Positions 1-9,031 of a DNA stretch of 23,753 nucleotides are shown piece after piece; the first letter of the stretch is position 1; every line of letters begins with the position of its first letter. Source of the DNA: Microcaldota archaeon (GTDB lineage Archaea > Micrarchaeota > Micrarchaeia > Micrarchaeales > Micrarchaeaceae); the NCBI GenBank assembly GCA_027365815.1, contig DAHXLV010000034.1:1-23753 (forward strand), given 5' to 3'. Made by a program: the position numbers and the translations under genes. The notes beneath the pieces are model-generated. The model worked only from the letters and a program-made list of their open reading frames with translations, was not told the DNA's origin and made no database searches.

Positions 1-1
1 T

Positions 2-2170
2 TTTGCAGTGGCCGCTGTGAGGCATGAGAAGAAAACAGAACTGTCCATATCGCTGCCTGAATGCTACAGCAAGGAGATAAAGGAGATAGGTGGCAAGTTT
101 GGCCTCGACGACAAGTCAATAGCGCGCCTCGGCGCGATAGCCGACGGGGTATCGAGGTCGAAGTCGACGCTCATCTTCGCGAACACACGGCAGGTGGTCG
201 AGGCGCTGGGCAGTAGGCTCGTACTGCTGAACAAGATGCACAACTTCGGAGGAATAGGGGTGCACCACGGCTCGCTGGACCGCGACGAACGCATAGCGAT
301 GGAGGACGGCTTCAAGGAGGGCAGGCTCAGGAGCATAATAGCAACCAGCTCGCTGGAACTCGGCATAGACATCGGAGACGTGGACCTGGTGATACAGTAC
401 GGGTCCCCGAGGCAGGCGCTCAGGCTGCTCCAGAGGGTCGGCAGGAGCGGGCATTCAGAGGGAGGGGTGTCGAAAGGGCTGATAGTATCCACCAGCGACA
501 TAGACGCGCTCGAGGCTGCCGCCGTGTACAAGAATTCCAGGTCGGGGGTTGTTGAAAGCTTCAGCGTACGCGAGAACGCCCTTGACGTCCTGTGCAACCA
601 GATATGCGGAATCGCTCTGGATAAGAAGGAAACCAGCATAGACGCGATAGTAGCCATGGTCAGGAGGGCAAGGCCGTATGCCGGCATTGAGAAGCGCGAG
701 GTGGCGTCGCTGCTGGAGTTCATGAACAAGCAGAGGCTTGTTTCGTTCGACGGCATTAGGGTTTTCCAGAGCTCCAGGACAAGGATGTATTACTACGACC
801 ACCTTACGGTGATACCGGATACGAAAAAGTTTGTTGTGAAGAGCATCGCTGACAACCGCATAATATCGTCGCTCGACGAAAGGTTCGTGGCCGCAAACAT
901 AGAGGAAGGCTCAGTCTTTATAGTGAAGGGACTACCGTGGAGGGTGATAAGCATTGATGACGACAGGCTCAGCGTTGAGCCGAGCGATCATCTAGACGCT
1001 GCAGTTCCAGACTGGGCTGGCGAGGACATCCCAGTAAGTTTCGGGGTTGCAAGCGAGGTGCTAAGGTTGACTGGCGCGATTGAGGAGGTGATCAGGCTCG
1101 GGTGCATGAGCAAAAGCACATTTGCGCAGGTGTCTGAATTCGCGAAGGCGCAGCAGAAGTTCGGCACTGGGAAGGGAGGTACGCTGGTGGTGGAGCGCAT
1201 CGAGGACTATGCCATACTGCATACAGGGCTGGGCACCATGGCGAACGACGCGCTAGCTAGGCTTCTTGCATTCCTGGTCACAACATTCTACGGAAAGAGC
1301 GTAAACGTTAGGTCGTCGCCTTATTTCGTGATGCTGGATGCGCCGCAGGGCCTCGGCATAGAGGCCTTCATAAAAAGGATGAACGTCGATGCGCTTGAGA
1401 GCAGCCTTGAGGAAGCAATCCGCGACACCGAACTTTTTAGGTACAAGTTCATAAACGTGGCTAAGCTTTTCGGGGTGGTAGACAGGAATGCGTCGGTAAC
1501 TAAGTCGCTGGCGAAGCGCATAATAAAGGTGCTTAAGGACACACCAGTGTACAGGGAGACGATAAACGATGTAATGGCGGGCTTCGACCTCGGTAACCTC
1601 AGGGAATTCATATCCTCCGTGCAGTCCGGCAGGATCAAAATCGTTGAGACCTTCGAGGGCAGCTTATCGCCCATGGCTGACCAGATACTCAATGCCGCCT
1701 ACTACACAAGGGAGCTTATGGCTCCGACGCTGCCGAGCAAGGCCCTGCTGGAATCGTTCTCCGAATTCCTGCTGAAGAAGGATATCCACATGCTCTGCAC
1801 CTATTGCGGCTTCTCGTTCGCAAGGAGGCTGTCAGATGTGAAGGAGCTTGCTGCGCTAAAGTGCCCGTCGTGCGGCAGCGTGATGCTATGCAGGTATTCC
1901 GAGGCGCACTCTGGCGTGGTAAAGAAGCGCCTGTCAGGGAAAAGGCTGGGCAAGGAGGACAAGCGCATATTCGGAGAGATGATGAAGGAGGCTGGCCTGT
2001 TCAGCTCGTATGGAGGCAGGGCTGCCCTGGCGCTTTCTACATACGGCGTCGGTCCATCGAGCGCTGCCAGGGCGCTGCTCATGCACAGGAAGGATATCTC
2101 ATTCTTCTACAAGGACCTGATAGATGCGCAGAAGCAGTTCATAAGGACAAAGAAGTACTGGTCCGTGTAG
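2..2170 (+). CDS. lhr: Lhr-type DEAD/DEAH-box helicase, 5'-truncated
   Basis: This is the C-terminal part of a large helicase-related (Lhr) superfamily 2 enzyme, a 3'-5' nucleic-acid translocase of DNA repair or RNA metabolism. The frame is open to the first base, so the N-terminal RecA domain (Walker A and DEAH) lies outside the window, and the GTG at position 8 is not a real start. Counting from that GTG, the second RecA domain shows TLIFANTR (about residue 54), GVHHGSLDRDER, the motif V core SSLELGIDIGD and motif VI QRVGRSGH (about 142-149). The winged-helix and Lhr-specific C-terminal region follow. Near the end is a zinc-finger-like pair of knuckles, CTYC at 597-600 and CPSC at 619-622. 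Family members are usually about 850-950 residues, so roughly 150-250 residues are missing. The stop abuts the stop of the convergent trm56 with no bases between. Confidence 0.9.
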   Translation, partial: FAVAAVRHEKKTELSISLPECYSKEIKEIGGKFGLDDKSIARLGAIADGVSRSKSTLIFANTRQVVEALGSRLVLLNKMHNFGGIGVHHGSLDRDERIAMEDGFKEGRLRSIIATSSLELGIDIGDVDLVIQYGSPRQALRLLQRVGRSGHSEGGVSKGLIVSTSDIDALEAAAVYKNSRSGVVESFSVRENALDVLCNQICGIALDKKETSIDAIVAMVRRARPYAGIEKREVASLLEFMNKQRLVSFDGIRVFQSSRTRMYYYDHLTVIPDTKKFVVKSIADNRIISSLDERFVAANIEEGSVFIVKGLPWRVISIDDDRLSVEPSDHLDAAVPDWAGEDIPVSFGVASEVLRLTGAIEEVIRLGCMSKSTFAQVSEFAKAQQKFGTGKGGTLVVERIEDYAILHTGLGTMANDALARLLAFLVTTFYGKSVNVRSSPYFVMLDAPQGLGIEAFIKRMNVDALESSLEEAIRDTELFRYKFINVAKLFGVVDRNASVTKSLAKRIIKVLKDTPVYRETINDVMAGFDLGNLREFISSVQSGRIKIVETFEGSLSPMADQILNAAYYTRELMAPTLPSKALLESFSEFLLKKDIHMLCTYCGFSFARRLSDVKELAALKCPSCGSVMLCRYSEAHSGVVKKRLSGKRLGKEDKRIFGEMMKEAGLFSSYGGRAALALSTYGVGPSSAARALLMHRKDISFFYKDLIDAQKQFIRTKKYWSV

Positions 2171-2689
2171 TCACTTTTCCTTCTGGATGCGTATCCCGTG
2201 GTCGTCAGGCGTTATCCTGTACCTTGCGTTTTCGAAATGCATGGCGAGCTCTCTGCCATCGTAGAAGCTGTGCAGGAACACAGCTATGGCAGACGCGCAG
2301 GAGTGCGGCTGGGTCGTTATGCTCATGTTGAAGTCGGCTGCCTTGTAGAGCTGCTTTACAGACTCCTTGATGCTGACAACCACGAGCACGTTCTTGTACG
2401 TCCGTATCTGGTATCCTAGTTTCTTCACGGGGATCCCGTACCTGGTCAGGTATACTTTCAGGTAGTTCTTCTTATCCTTCATGAACCCCTTCCAATTGTT
2501 TGTGGACGACACCGCGAATACGCCTCCCCAGTCCCTCCTCAGCGCCTTGCAGGCCCTTTCCAGGCGCTTGCTCGACTCCTTGTCGTCCGGGCTGAATGTT
2601 ATGCTTGAGGCCCCGAAAGCCCTTGCTACCATGCACAAATCAAGCTTATGTTCGTAGCCGGTTTTCCCGACGACGAGCACCGTTATCAT
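2171..2689 (-). CDS. trm56: tRNA (cytidine(56)-2'-O)-methyltransferase Trm56
   Basis: This archaea-specific SPOUT methyltransferase transfers a methyl group from S-adenosylmethionine to the ribose of C56 in the tRNA T-loop, stabilising the elbow. The 172-residue product begins MITVLVVGKTGYEHK and carries VARAFGAS (21-28), WGGVFAV (54-60), a KVYLTRYGI segment and the C-terminal knot element TTQPHSCASAIAVFL (125-139). These fit the Trm56 family pattern, including its hallmark QPHS. The usual GAEKVP-like segment is diverged here (SIKESV). An ATG 90 bases further upstream is also in frame, but I chose the internal ATG because homologous sequence begins there and a G-rich stretch (ctggggg) precedes it. 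The gene lies 73 bases downstream of gyrA on the same strand and may share its transcript, though a TATA-like site lies in the gap. Confidence 0.8.
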   Translation of the reverse strand: MITVLVVGKTGYEHKLDLCMVARAFGASSITFSPDDKESSKRLERACKALRRDWGGVFAVSSTNNWKGFMKDKKNYLKVYLTRYGIPVKKLGYQIRTYKNVLVVVSIKESVKQLYKAADFNMSITTQPHSCASAIAVFLHSFYDGRELAMHFENARYRITPDDHGIRIQKEK

Positions 2690-2723
2690 GTTCCCCCAGA
2701 TTGATTTTTTTCTGCTGGTCATT

Positions 2724-2732
2724 CTTAATAAG
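2724..2732 (-). promoter_or_regulatory. possible TATA box for trm56
   Basis: On the minus strand the sequence reads cttattaag, centred about 39 bases before the trm56 ATG. This would place transcription start roughly 14 bases before the start codon. The match is AT-rich but weak, and read-through from gyrA is equally possible. Confidence 0.3.
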
Positions 2733-2762
2733 CTTCTGTTTGTTCTCTTGTATCTGGTTACT

Positions 2763-5171
2763 TCAGAGCGCCTGCGCATCGACTACGGATGCCCCTTTGT
2801 CGACTTTCATCAGGCGGACTCCGGAAGCGCTGCGCCCGGTTACCCTGATCGCGGATACGGGGAACTGTATCGACAGCCCCTTGGAGTTTATCAGCAATAT
2901 CTCGGATTTCTCAGGGACTTTTAGGGACTTGACCACACTGCCTGTTTTTTCCTTCACCTTGAGGTTTATCACCCCTTTCCCGCCGCGCTTTTGCAGCCTG
3001 TACTCGTCAAGCTTGGTGACCTTTCCGAACCCGTTCTCTGTTATCGTTGTTATAAGATCTGTTTCGTTTGCCTGCAGCAGGTTAACCACATCATCGCCTT
3101 GCGACAGTTTTATGCCTCTGACCCCGTGGGCGTTACGGCCCATCGCCCTTATGTCATTCTCATTGAACCTCAGGGCCTTGCCCCTGCGCGTAGCGATGAA
3201 GATGTTCGATTTCCCGTCAGATATGCACGCGTCGGACAGGGCGTCGCCAGGGTTTAGCTGCATCGCTATTATTCCGGTGGCCCTTGGCTTCGAAAAGCTT
3301 TCTGCCTTGACACGCTTTATTGTGCCCTTCCTTGTTATGAAAGTAAGGAAACTACCTGCGAATGCGCGGGTATTGACTATCTTCTCCACAGTCTCGCCTT
3401 CGGAAAGTTTCACCAGGTTGACAGCCGCCTTGCCAACGCTGTACCTGTTCGCCTCTGGCACCTGGTACACCTTCAGCCAGTATGCCCGGCCTTTGCTGGT
3501 GAGCACAAGAAGGTAGTCCTTCGACCTGCAGTGCACTATCTGCCTTACGAAATCGCCTTCGCGCAGCTCTATAGCTATCACGCCCCTGCCGCCCCTTCCT
3601 TGCGACTTGTAGACGTTGGTCGGCATCCTCTTTATGTAGTTGTTCTTCGTAAGTATGAGTGTGGTGTCCTCATCCACTATGAGGTCCTCGCTCTCTATCT
3701 CGCCTATGTTCGTCTCCTTGTCTATGGCGGTGCGCCTGTCCCTGCCGTACTTTTCCTTGAGCTCCTTCGTCTCGTCCTTAATTATCTGGAAGACCCTGCT
3801 CTCGTTGGCGAGTATATCGTTGTAGTCCTTTATGCTGGCACCAAGGTCCACCTTCTCGCCCTGCAGCGCAGCGCCCTCGAGGCTGGTGAGCTTGCTCAGT
3901 TTCATGTCGAGCACGGCGTTCGCCTGCTTCTCCGTCATCCCGTACTTTTCCATGAGGCCTATGCGTGCCTCCTTCGAGTCGGCGCTCTTCTTTATCGCTG
4001 TGACTACCTCGTCTATGTTCAGTATCGCGATGAGAAGGCCTTCGACTATGTGCAGCCTGTCGGATGCTACGCCGAGGTCGTACTGCGTGCGGTTCTTTAT
4101 CACCTCTACGCGGTGGTCGACAAAGACTTTTATCATCTGCCCGAGGTTCAGCGTGACGAGGTTGTTCTTTATCACTGCGATGTTCATCACAGGCATGGTC
4201 ACCTGCAGCTGCGTGTGCTTGTAAAGTGTGTTGAGTACCGCGTCGGCGTTCGCGTCTTTCCTCAGCTCTATGGCTATCCTTATCCCCTCCTTGCCGCTCT
4301 CGTCCCTGAGGTCGCTTATTCCCTGGACTTTCCTGTCCCGGACAAGCTCCGCTATCTTCTGGACGAGCGAGGCCTTGTTCACCATATACGGAACCTCTGT
4401 CACCACCAGGGACTGCCTGCCTTTGTGCTCTTCTGTGGTTGTCTTGCCCCTTATCGTGCACGATCCCCTTCCGTTCAGGTACGACGCTGTGAGCATGTTA
4501 GTGTGGAATACGGTGCCCCCTGTTGGGAAATCCGGACCTTTAACGTACTGGAGAAGTTCATGTGCTGTTATCTGCTGGTTGTCGACGTATGCAGTGATCG
4601 CATCGCACACTTCGCGCAGGTTGTGTGGCATGATGTTGGTGGCGACGCCGACTGCGATGCCTGCCGCGCCGTTCAGCAGGAGGTTAGGGACCTTTGCTGG
4701 GAGTATCAGCGGCTCCTCCTCTGTATTGTCGAAGTTCGGTACGAAAGGCACTGACTTCTTCTCTATGTCGGCGAGCATCTCCTCAGCAAGGCTGTTCAGC
4801 CTGACCTCTGTGTATCTTTGCGCCGCCGGAGGATCACCGTCGATAGAACCCATATTTCCTTGTCCTTCAACAAGCGTGTGATTCATCGAGAACGGTTGCG
4901 CCATCCTCACAAGCGTCGCATATGCGGCAAGATCTCCATGTGGATGATACAAACCAATAACAGATCCCACGACCCTAGCGCTCTTTTTTGTAGGCTTGTC
5001 ATGAGTATTCCCTAATTTGTACATTGCATAAAGAGTCCTTCGTTGCGCCGGCTTCATGCCGTCCCTTGCGTCTGGCAGGGCTCTGCCTATTATGACGCTC
5101 ATCGCATAGTCGAGATAGCTTGACTGCATCTCCTTCTCTATCGGCGCCTCCAGGTATTCATTATCTGCCAT
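2763..5171 (-). CDS. gyrA: DNA gyrase subunit A
   Basis: The A subunit of the type IIA topoisomerase gyrase breaks and rejoins DNA during ATP-driven negative supercoiling. The N-terminal breakage-reunion domain shows SYLDYAMSVIIGRALPD, RDGMKPAQRR, HPHGD and the catalytic tyrosine in AQRYTEVRL, which aligns with E. coli Tyr122. The C-terminal beta-pinwheel begins near residue 500. Its first blade carries QGRGGRG at the GyrA-box position (about 524), and a second box-like QKRGGKG lies near residue 727. This favours gyrase over topoisomerase IV. I prefer ATG 5171 (802 residues), preceded by gtgat. A TTG at 5177, directly abutting the gyrB stop, would add two residues. At the quinolone-pocket positions corresponding to E. 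coli Ser83 and Asp87 this protein has Leu and Ala. The gene is coupled to gyrB. Gyrase in archaea is generally viewed as acquired from bacteria. Confidence 0.95.
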   Translation of the reverse strand: MADNEYLEAPIEKEMQSSYLDYAMSVIIGRALPDARDGMKPAQRRTLYAMYKLGNTHDKPTKKSARVVGSVIGLYHPHGDLAAYATLVRMAQPFSMNHTLVEGQGNMGSIDGDPPAAQRYTEVRLNSLAEEMLADIEKKSVPFVPNFDNTEEEPLILPAKVPNLLLNGAAGIAVGVATNIMPHNLREVCDAITAYVDNQQITAHELLQYVKGPDFPTGGTVFHTNMLTASYLNGRGSCTIRGKTTTEEHKGRQSLVVTEVPYMVNKASLVQKIAELVRDRKVQGISDLRDESGKEGIRIAIELRKDANADAVLNTLYKHTQLQVTMPVMNIAVIKNNLVTLNLGQMIKVFVDHRVEVIKNRTQYDLGVASDRLHIVEGLLIAILNIDEVVTAIKKSADSKEARIGLMEKYGMTEKQANAVLDMKLSKLTSLEGAALQGEKVDLGASIKDYNDILANESRVFQIIKDETKELKEKYGRDRRTAIDKETNIGEIESEDLIVDEDTTLILTKNNYIKRMPTNVYKSQGRGGRGVIAIELREGDFVRQIVHCRSKDYLLVLTSKGRAYWLKVYQVPEANRYSVGKAAVNLVKLSEGETVEKIVNTRAFAGSFLTFITRKGTIKRVKAESFSKPRATGIIAMQLNPGDALSDACISDGKSNIFIATRRGKALRFNENDIRAMGRNAHGVRGIKLSQGDDVVNLLQANETDLITTITENGFGKVTKLDEYRLQKRGGKGVINLKVKEKTGSVVKSLKVPEKSEILLINSKGLSIQFPVSAIRVTGRSASGVRLMKVDKGASVVDAQAL

Positions 5172-5177
5172 CTGCAA

Positions 5178-7088
5178 TCACACGTCCAGGAACTTTACCT
5201 CGCTTGCATGCTCTTCAAGGAAACGGCGCCTCTGATCTACGTCTATCCCCATCAGAATCGTAAACATTGTGTTGGCTAGCTCTGCGTCGCCGATCGTGAT
5301 TTTCTTGAGGACCCTCTTCTTCGGGTCCATTGTTGTCTCCCATAGCTGCTCTGGGTTCATCTCGCCGAGGCCCTTGTACCTCTGCACCGAGCATTTGCCT
5401 TCGAACTCATCCATTATGCCTGGCAGCTGCTGGTCGGAATAGACATACCTGACCTCTTTGCCCTTAGTCACCTTGTAAAGCGGCGGCTGCCCTATGAAGA
5501 TGTAACCGCGTTCTATCAAGGGCTTCATGTACCTGTATAGGAAAGTGAGCAGCAGCGTCCTTATGTGGCTCCCGTCTACGTCAGCGTCTGTGAGCAGTAT
5601 TATCTTACGGTACCTGGCCCCGTCGGGGTTGAAGCTCTCCTTTATTCCTGTCCCTAGCGCGGTAACCATGGTGTGGAGCTCTGCATTTGCAAAAATGCGC
5701 TCCTCCGCCGCCTTTTCAACATTTAGCACCTTGCCCCTCAGTGGAAGTATCGCCTGGTAGAACCTGTCGCGCGCCTCCTTGCTGGATCCGGCGGCGCTCT
5801 CCCCCTCCACTATGAATATCTCGCACTTCTCCGGGTTTGTTTCTGTGCAGTCGGCTAGCTTACCTGGCAGTATCGCGCCCTCGAATATGCCCTTCTTCCT
5901 TGCGAGCTCGCGAGCCCGCCTTGCAGATTCGCGGGCATCCGCAGCTGCATACACCTTCTCTGTTACCTTGGAGGCTTCGCCGGGGTTCTCCTCCAGGTAT
6001 CTGGACAGTTCGGAGTAGACTGTGTTCTCAATGAATGACTTTACCGCACTGTTGCCAAGTTTCTCTTTCGTCTGGCCCTCGAACTCCGGGTTCTGCATCA
6101 AAAGCGATATTACAACAATCAGCCCTTCCCTGGTGTCGTCCCCCTCTATTGTTAGGCCTTTTTTTGCCTTGCCGTTCCTTTGGCTGTATGTGGTGACGGC
6201 CCTTGTAAGGGCCCCCCTGAAACCGGTGACGTGCGTGCCTCCCTGCGCGGTCTTTATCTTATTGACGAAAGAGATTATGTCTTCGGTGAATGTGTTGACA
6301 TACTGCATTATCAGTTCGACTTTCATGTTATCGGTCGATTTGGAGATCCGGATCGGCCGTATTATGGGCTGCGAATCGCCCCTCAGGTAATCCAGGAAGT
6401 CGGCGAGGCCGTTCTTTGACAGGTATTCTGTCTCCTTAGCTGGCTGGTTCCTCTCATCTATGAACTTTATGCGAAGCCCAGGGTTGAGGTATGCGAGATC
6501 CTTGAGGCGCTCGGTCAGCTCGATCGTATCGAAGCTGCTCGCCGAGAATATCTCCTTGTCTGGTTTGAACTTTATGGTGGTCCCGTTGCCTTGGGCGTCG
6601 ACCGCTCCCGTCTCTTCGAGGTCTGACGCCACGACGCCCCTGCTGAACCTCTGGCGATATGCCTTGCCTCCTTTCCTTACGGTAACCTCAGTATACTCGG
6701 AAAGGGAATTCACTACAGTAAGGCCCACGCCGTGAAGCCCTCCAGACACCTTGTACGCCTTGTTCTCGAACTTCGCGCCGGAATGAAGCGATGTAAATAT
6801 GACCTCGAGCGCGGGCTTTCCTACCTTCGGTATTATGTCTATAGGTATGCCGCGGCCGTCGTCGCTTATTTCGGCGACATCGGTGCCGTCCTCGTTCATA
6901 AGCCTTACACTTATGTTCTTGGCGTAGCCTGCAATCGCCTCGTCTACCGCGTTGTCAAGAACCTCATAAAGAAGGTGGATGAAGCCGGTGCTCGATGTTG
7001 AGCCTATGTACATGGCCGGCCTTTTCCTGACACCTTGCGTGCCGGAAAGCACCATTATGTCCTTTGCCGTGTATTCACTATCATCCAA
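5178..7088 (-). CDS. gyrB: DNA gyrase subunit B
   Basis: This is the ATPase subunit of gyrase, which partners GyrA. The 636-residue protein has a GHKL ATPase domain with YEVLDNAVDE (Glu42 and Asn46 match E. coli numbering), ISDDGRGIP (74-82) and the ATP-lid GGLHGVG (116-122). A transducer domain follows, then a TOPRIM domain with FIVEGESAAG and DADVDGSHIRTL, and a C-terminal tail containing QRYKGLGEMNP. The length of about 640 residues matches GyrB forms without the large enterobacterial insertion. The start is assigned to TTG (7088) because MDDSEYTAKDIMVLSGTQGVR aligns with normal GyrB N-termini, and the nearby ATG at 7084 is out of frame. The next in-frame ATG, at residue 12, would cut into the domain. 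The gene is first in a gyrB-gyrA pair and is probably expressed from the divergent region at 7089-7322. Confidence 0.95.
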   Translation of the reverse strand: MDDSEYTAKDIMVLSGTQGVRKRPAMYIGSTSSTGFIHLLYEVLDNAVDEAIAGYAKNISVRLMNEDGTDVAEISDDGRGIPIDIIPKVGKPALEVIFTSLHSGAKFENKAYKVSGGLHGVGLTVVNSLSEYTEVTVRKGGKAYRQRFSRGVVASDLEETGAVDAQGNGTTIKFKPDKEIFSASSFDTIELTERLKDLAYLNPGLRIKFIDERNQPAKETEYLSKNGLADFLDYLRGDSQPIIRPIRISKSTDNMKVELIMQYVNTFTEDIISFVNKIKTAQGGTHVTGFRGALTRAVTTYSQRNGKAKKGLTIEGDDTREGLIVVISLLMQNPEFEGQTKEKLGNSAVKSFIENTVYSELSRYLEENPGEASKVTEKVYAAADARESARRARELARKKGIFEGAILPGKLADCTETNPEKCEIFIVEGESAAGSSKEARDRFYQAILPLRGKVLNVEKAAEERIFANAELHTMVTALGTGIKESFNPDGARYRKIILLTDADVDGSHIRTLLLTFLYRYMKPLIERGYIFIGQPPLYKVTKGKEVRYVYSDQQLPGIMDEFEGKCSVQRYKGLGEMNPEQLWETTMDPKKRVLKKITIGDAELANTMFTILMGIDVDQRRRFLEEHASEVKFLDV

Positions 7089-7160
7089 GCTAAAACGCCC
7101 CTATTTTTCTAACGACAAGCCGCCCTGTTTTTTGCCCTTGCTAATGGTTGTTTTTTCAGA

Positions 7161-7167
7161 TTTAAAA
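7161..7167 (-). promoter_or_regulatory. possible TATA box for gyrBA
   Basis: The minus strand reads ggttttaaatc here, with purine-rich bases (aaaag) just upstream that could act as a BRE. It lies about 75 bases before the gyrB TTG, which would give a leader of about 50 bases. It is the best AT-rich candidate in the intergenic region, but weak evidence by itself. Confidence 0.35.
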
Positions 7168-7292
7168 CCCTTTTGGTGAGCTGCGCAGCGTTGCGGTTCT
7201 TGATGCAGAATGTGTAGGTTTCCAAGTACGATTGCATGCAGCCTGGGAAACGCGGTGCGTACTGGCAGAATGGCCAATCGCCAACAGTTAGC

Positions 7293-7300
7293 TATTTATT
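7293..7300 (+). promoter_or_regulatory. probable TATA box for the cDPG-synthetase-like gene
   Basis: The sequence tatttatt is centred about 27 bases before the ATG at 7323. That is the normal archaeal TATA-to-transcription-start spacing, so the transcript probably begins at or next to the start codon and is leaderless. No clear Shine-Dalgarno sequence lies in front of the ATG, which agrees. Confidence 0.5.
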
Positions 7301-7322
7301 TTCGTAATCCAGATGGGTAACC

Positions 7323-8654
7323 ATGGAGAGAAAAAGGGTCATAATCCTTGGCGCGGCTGGCCGGGACTTCCACGATTTCAACGTGCTTTTCAGGGGCAAC
7401 CCAGAGTATGAGGTTGTCGCGTTCACAGCCAACCAGATACCGTTCATAGCTGACAGGAAATATCCCGTAGAGCTGAGCGGCAGGCTTTACCCAAATGGGA
7501 TACCGATATTCGACGAGTCGCAGCTTCCGCGCCTGATAAAAAAGTATGGCGCGCAGGTCTGCATACAAGCATACAGCGACCTTCCATACGCAACTGTGAT
7601 GCACAAGTCCAGCATCGCGAACGCGGCGGGAGCCGACTTCTGGATAATTGCGCCGAGCGGCACGATGCTGAAATCGAAGAAGCCGGTGATAGCGGTGTGC
7701 GCGGCAAGGACCGGCTCTGGAAAGAGCCAGACCTCGAGGTACATCTGCAATTACCTGAAATCGAAGGGGCTGCGCACGGTGGTCATAAGGCACCCGATGC
7801 CATACGGGCTTCTAAAAGACCAGATAATCCAGCGGTATGCGAAGCTCAGCGACTTGGACAGATACAAGTGCACCATAGAGGAGAGGGAGGACTATGAGCC
7901 GCACATAAGGAACGGCTTTATCCTGTATTCGGGGGTTGACTACGAAAAGATACTCAGGGCTGCGGAGAAGGAAGCCGATGTGATACTGTGGGACGGCGGC
8001 AACAACGATGCCTCGTTCATAAGGCCTGATCTACTGATAATGGTTCTGGACCCGTTCAGGCCTGCGGACCAGCTCCTCTATTACCCAAGCGAATCCGTCG
8101 CAAGGACTGCAGATGTATTCCTGGTAAACAAAGTGAACTCGGCCCCGAAGAGGAACGTCGCGCGCGCCATAGCCGATGCGAAGAGCGTCAACAATTCCGC
8201 CAGGGTGGTCCTTGCAGAGTCCGTAGTCACACCAGACAACCCGAGAATAATGAAGGGCGCTAGCGCACTCATAATAGAGGACGGGCCCACCATAACGCAC
8301 GGCGGCATGCCGTTCGGCGCCGGCACCGTGGCCGCAAAGCTGTACAGGGTGGGGCGCGTAGTCTCGGCCAAAAAGTACGCCGTAGGAACAATAAAGGACA
8401 CCTTCCTGAAGTATCCGAAGCTTGACAGGGAGCTGCCTGCGATGGGCTACAGCCCGAAGCAGGTCAGGGACATGCAGGCTACGATAAACAGGGCGGAGTG
8501 CGACATTGTGGTGTCTGCAACTCCGACAAACCTGAGCGGTGTGCTTAACATAAACAAGCCGTTCGTGCAGGTCTATTATGAACTGAAACCTAAGGGTAAG
8601 GGCCTTGACATCGAGCTTGATAGGTTCATAAAGGCGCGCAAGGTAGTGAAATGA
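7323..8654 (+). CDS. cyclic 2,3-diphosphoglycerate synthetase family P-loop protein
   Basis: The 443-residue protein has a Rossmann-like N-terminal half starting KRVIILGAAGRDFHDFN. A P-loop (ARTGSGKSQTSR, about 128-139) opens the nucleotide-binding half, which also shows HPMPYG, TIEEREDYEPH, ILWDGGNND, LIMVLDPFRP, EDGPTITHGGM and GAGTVAAK. These are the conserved blocks of proteins annotated as cyclic 2,3-diphosphoglycerate synthetase, named from a methanogen enzyme that closes 2,3-diphosphoglycerate into a cyclic anhydride using ATP. The family is much wider than the organisms known to accumulate that solute, so the true substrate here is uncertain. The stop overlaps the VKOR start as ATGA, so the two genes are translationally coupled. 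It is probably cytosolic, with no signal peptide or membrane segment. Confidence 0.8.
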   Translation: MERKRVIILGAAGRDFHDFNVLFRGNPEYEVVAFTANQIPFIADRKYPVELSGRLYPNGIPIFDESQLPRLIKKYGAQVCIQAYSDLPYATVMHKSSIANAAGADFWIIAPSGTMLKSKKPVIAVCAARTGSGKSQTSRYICNYLKSKGLRTVVIRHPMPYGLLKDQIIQRYAKLSDLDRYKCTIEEREDYEPHIRNGFILYSGVDYEKILRAAEKEADVILWDGGNNDASFIRPDLLIMVLDPFRPADQLLYYPSESVARTADVFLVNKVNSAPKRNVARAIADAKSVNNSARVVLAESVVTPDNPRIMKGASALIIEDGPTITHGGMPFGAGTVAAKLYRVGRVVSAKKYAVGTIKDTFLKYPKLDRELPAMGYSPKQVRDMQATINRAECDIVVSATPTNLSGVLNINKPFVQVYYELKPKGKGLDIELDRFIKARKVVK

Positions 8655-9031
8655 ACAGGAATACGGTGCTGATAGTCCTTCTTGCTGCCGGGATAGCCAT
8701 ATCTGCGTATCTGTCTTATGTCCACTATGCGCCCGGGTCATTGGTATGCCCTGACACTGGCGTGGTGAATTGCGAGGCTGTAGTCACCAGCGTTTATTCT
8801 GTAGTGCTCGGCGTGCCGCTGGCCTTGCTTTCCATTGCCTGGTTCGTGGTGGCCCTGCTGCTCACGCAGTACAGGAAATCGGCGGCCGGCATATGGCTTC
8901 TTATAGGGATTGGTGGCATAATCTACTCGCTGTTCTCGATGCTGATGCTCGGCAAGGTGTGCATATACTGCGCATCGCTTGACGTGCTAATAGCTGCTTC
9001 GGTTGCGGCCTTTTTCACGCAAAAGTCTTAA
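8651..9031 (+). CDS. VKOR-family membrane thiol oxidase
   Basis: This 126-residue integral membrane protein of the vitamin K epoxide reductase family passes electrons from exported thiols to a membrane quinone and so drives disulfide formation outside the membrane. It has about four transmembrane segments. The loop cysteines are Cys33 and Cys41 (VCPDTGVVNCEAV), followed by the family pattern SVYSVVLGVPLALL, and the quinone-side active pair is Cys104-Ile-Tyr-Cys107. All four redox cysteines are present. No fused thioredoxin domain is seen, so a separate DsbA-like partner encoded elsewhere would be expected. Its start overlaps the previous stop by four bases (ATGA). The downstream surface proteins carry paired cysteines that are plausible substrates, which is inference from context. 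Confidence 0.88.
   Translation: MNRNTVLIVLLAAGIAISAYLSYVHYAPGSLVCPDTGVVNCEAVVTSVYSVVLGVPLALLSIAWFVVALLLTQYRKSAAGIWLLIGIGGIIYSLFSMLMLGKVCIYCASLDVLIAASVAAFFTQKS

Noticed and set aside
1804..2331. Plus-strand 175-residue open frame across the lhr/trm56 junction
   Set aside because: It is out of frame with the lhr zinc knuckles and antisense to trm56; its composition is typical of a shadow frame.
2596..4754. Long plus-strand open frames (306 and 407 residues) opposite gyrA
   Set aside because: They lie antisense to a fully conserved gyrA reading frame, have no recognisable domains, and reflect codon bias that avoids stops in the opposite strand.
7089..7322. Possible small RNA or riboswitch in the 234-base divergent gap
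   Set aside because: I found no convincing conserved fold or T-tract; AT-rich promoter elements for both flanking genes explain the region.
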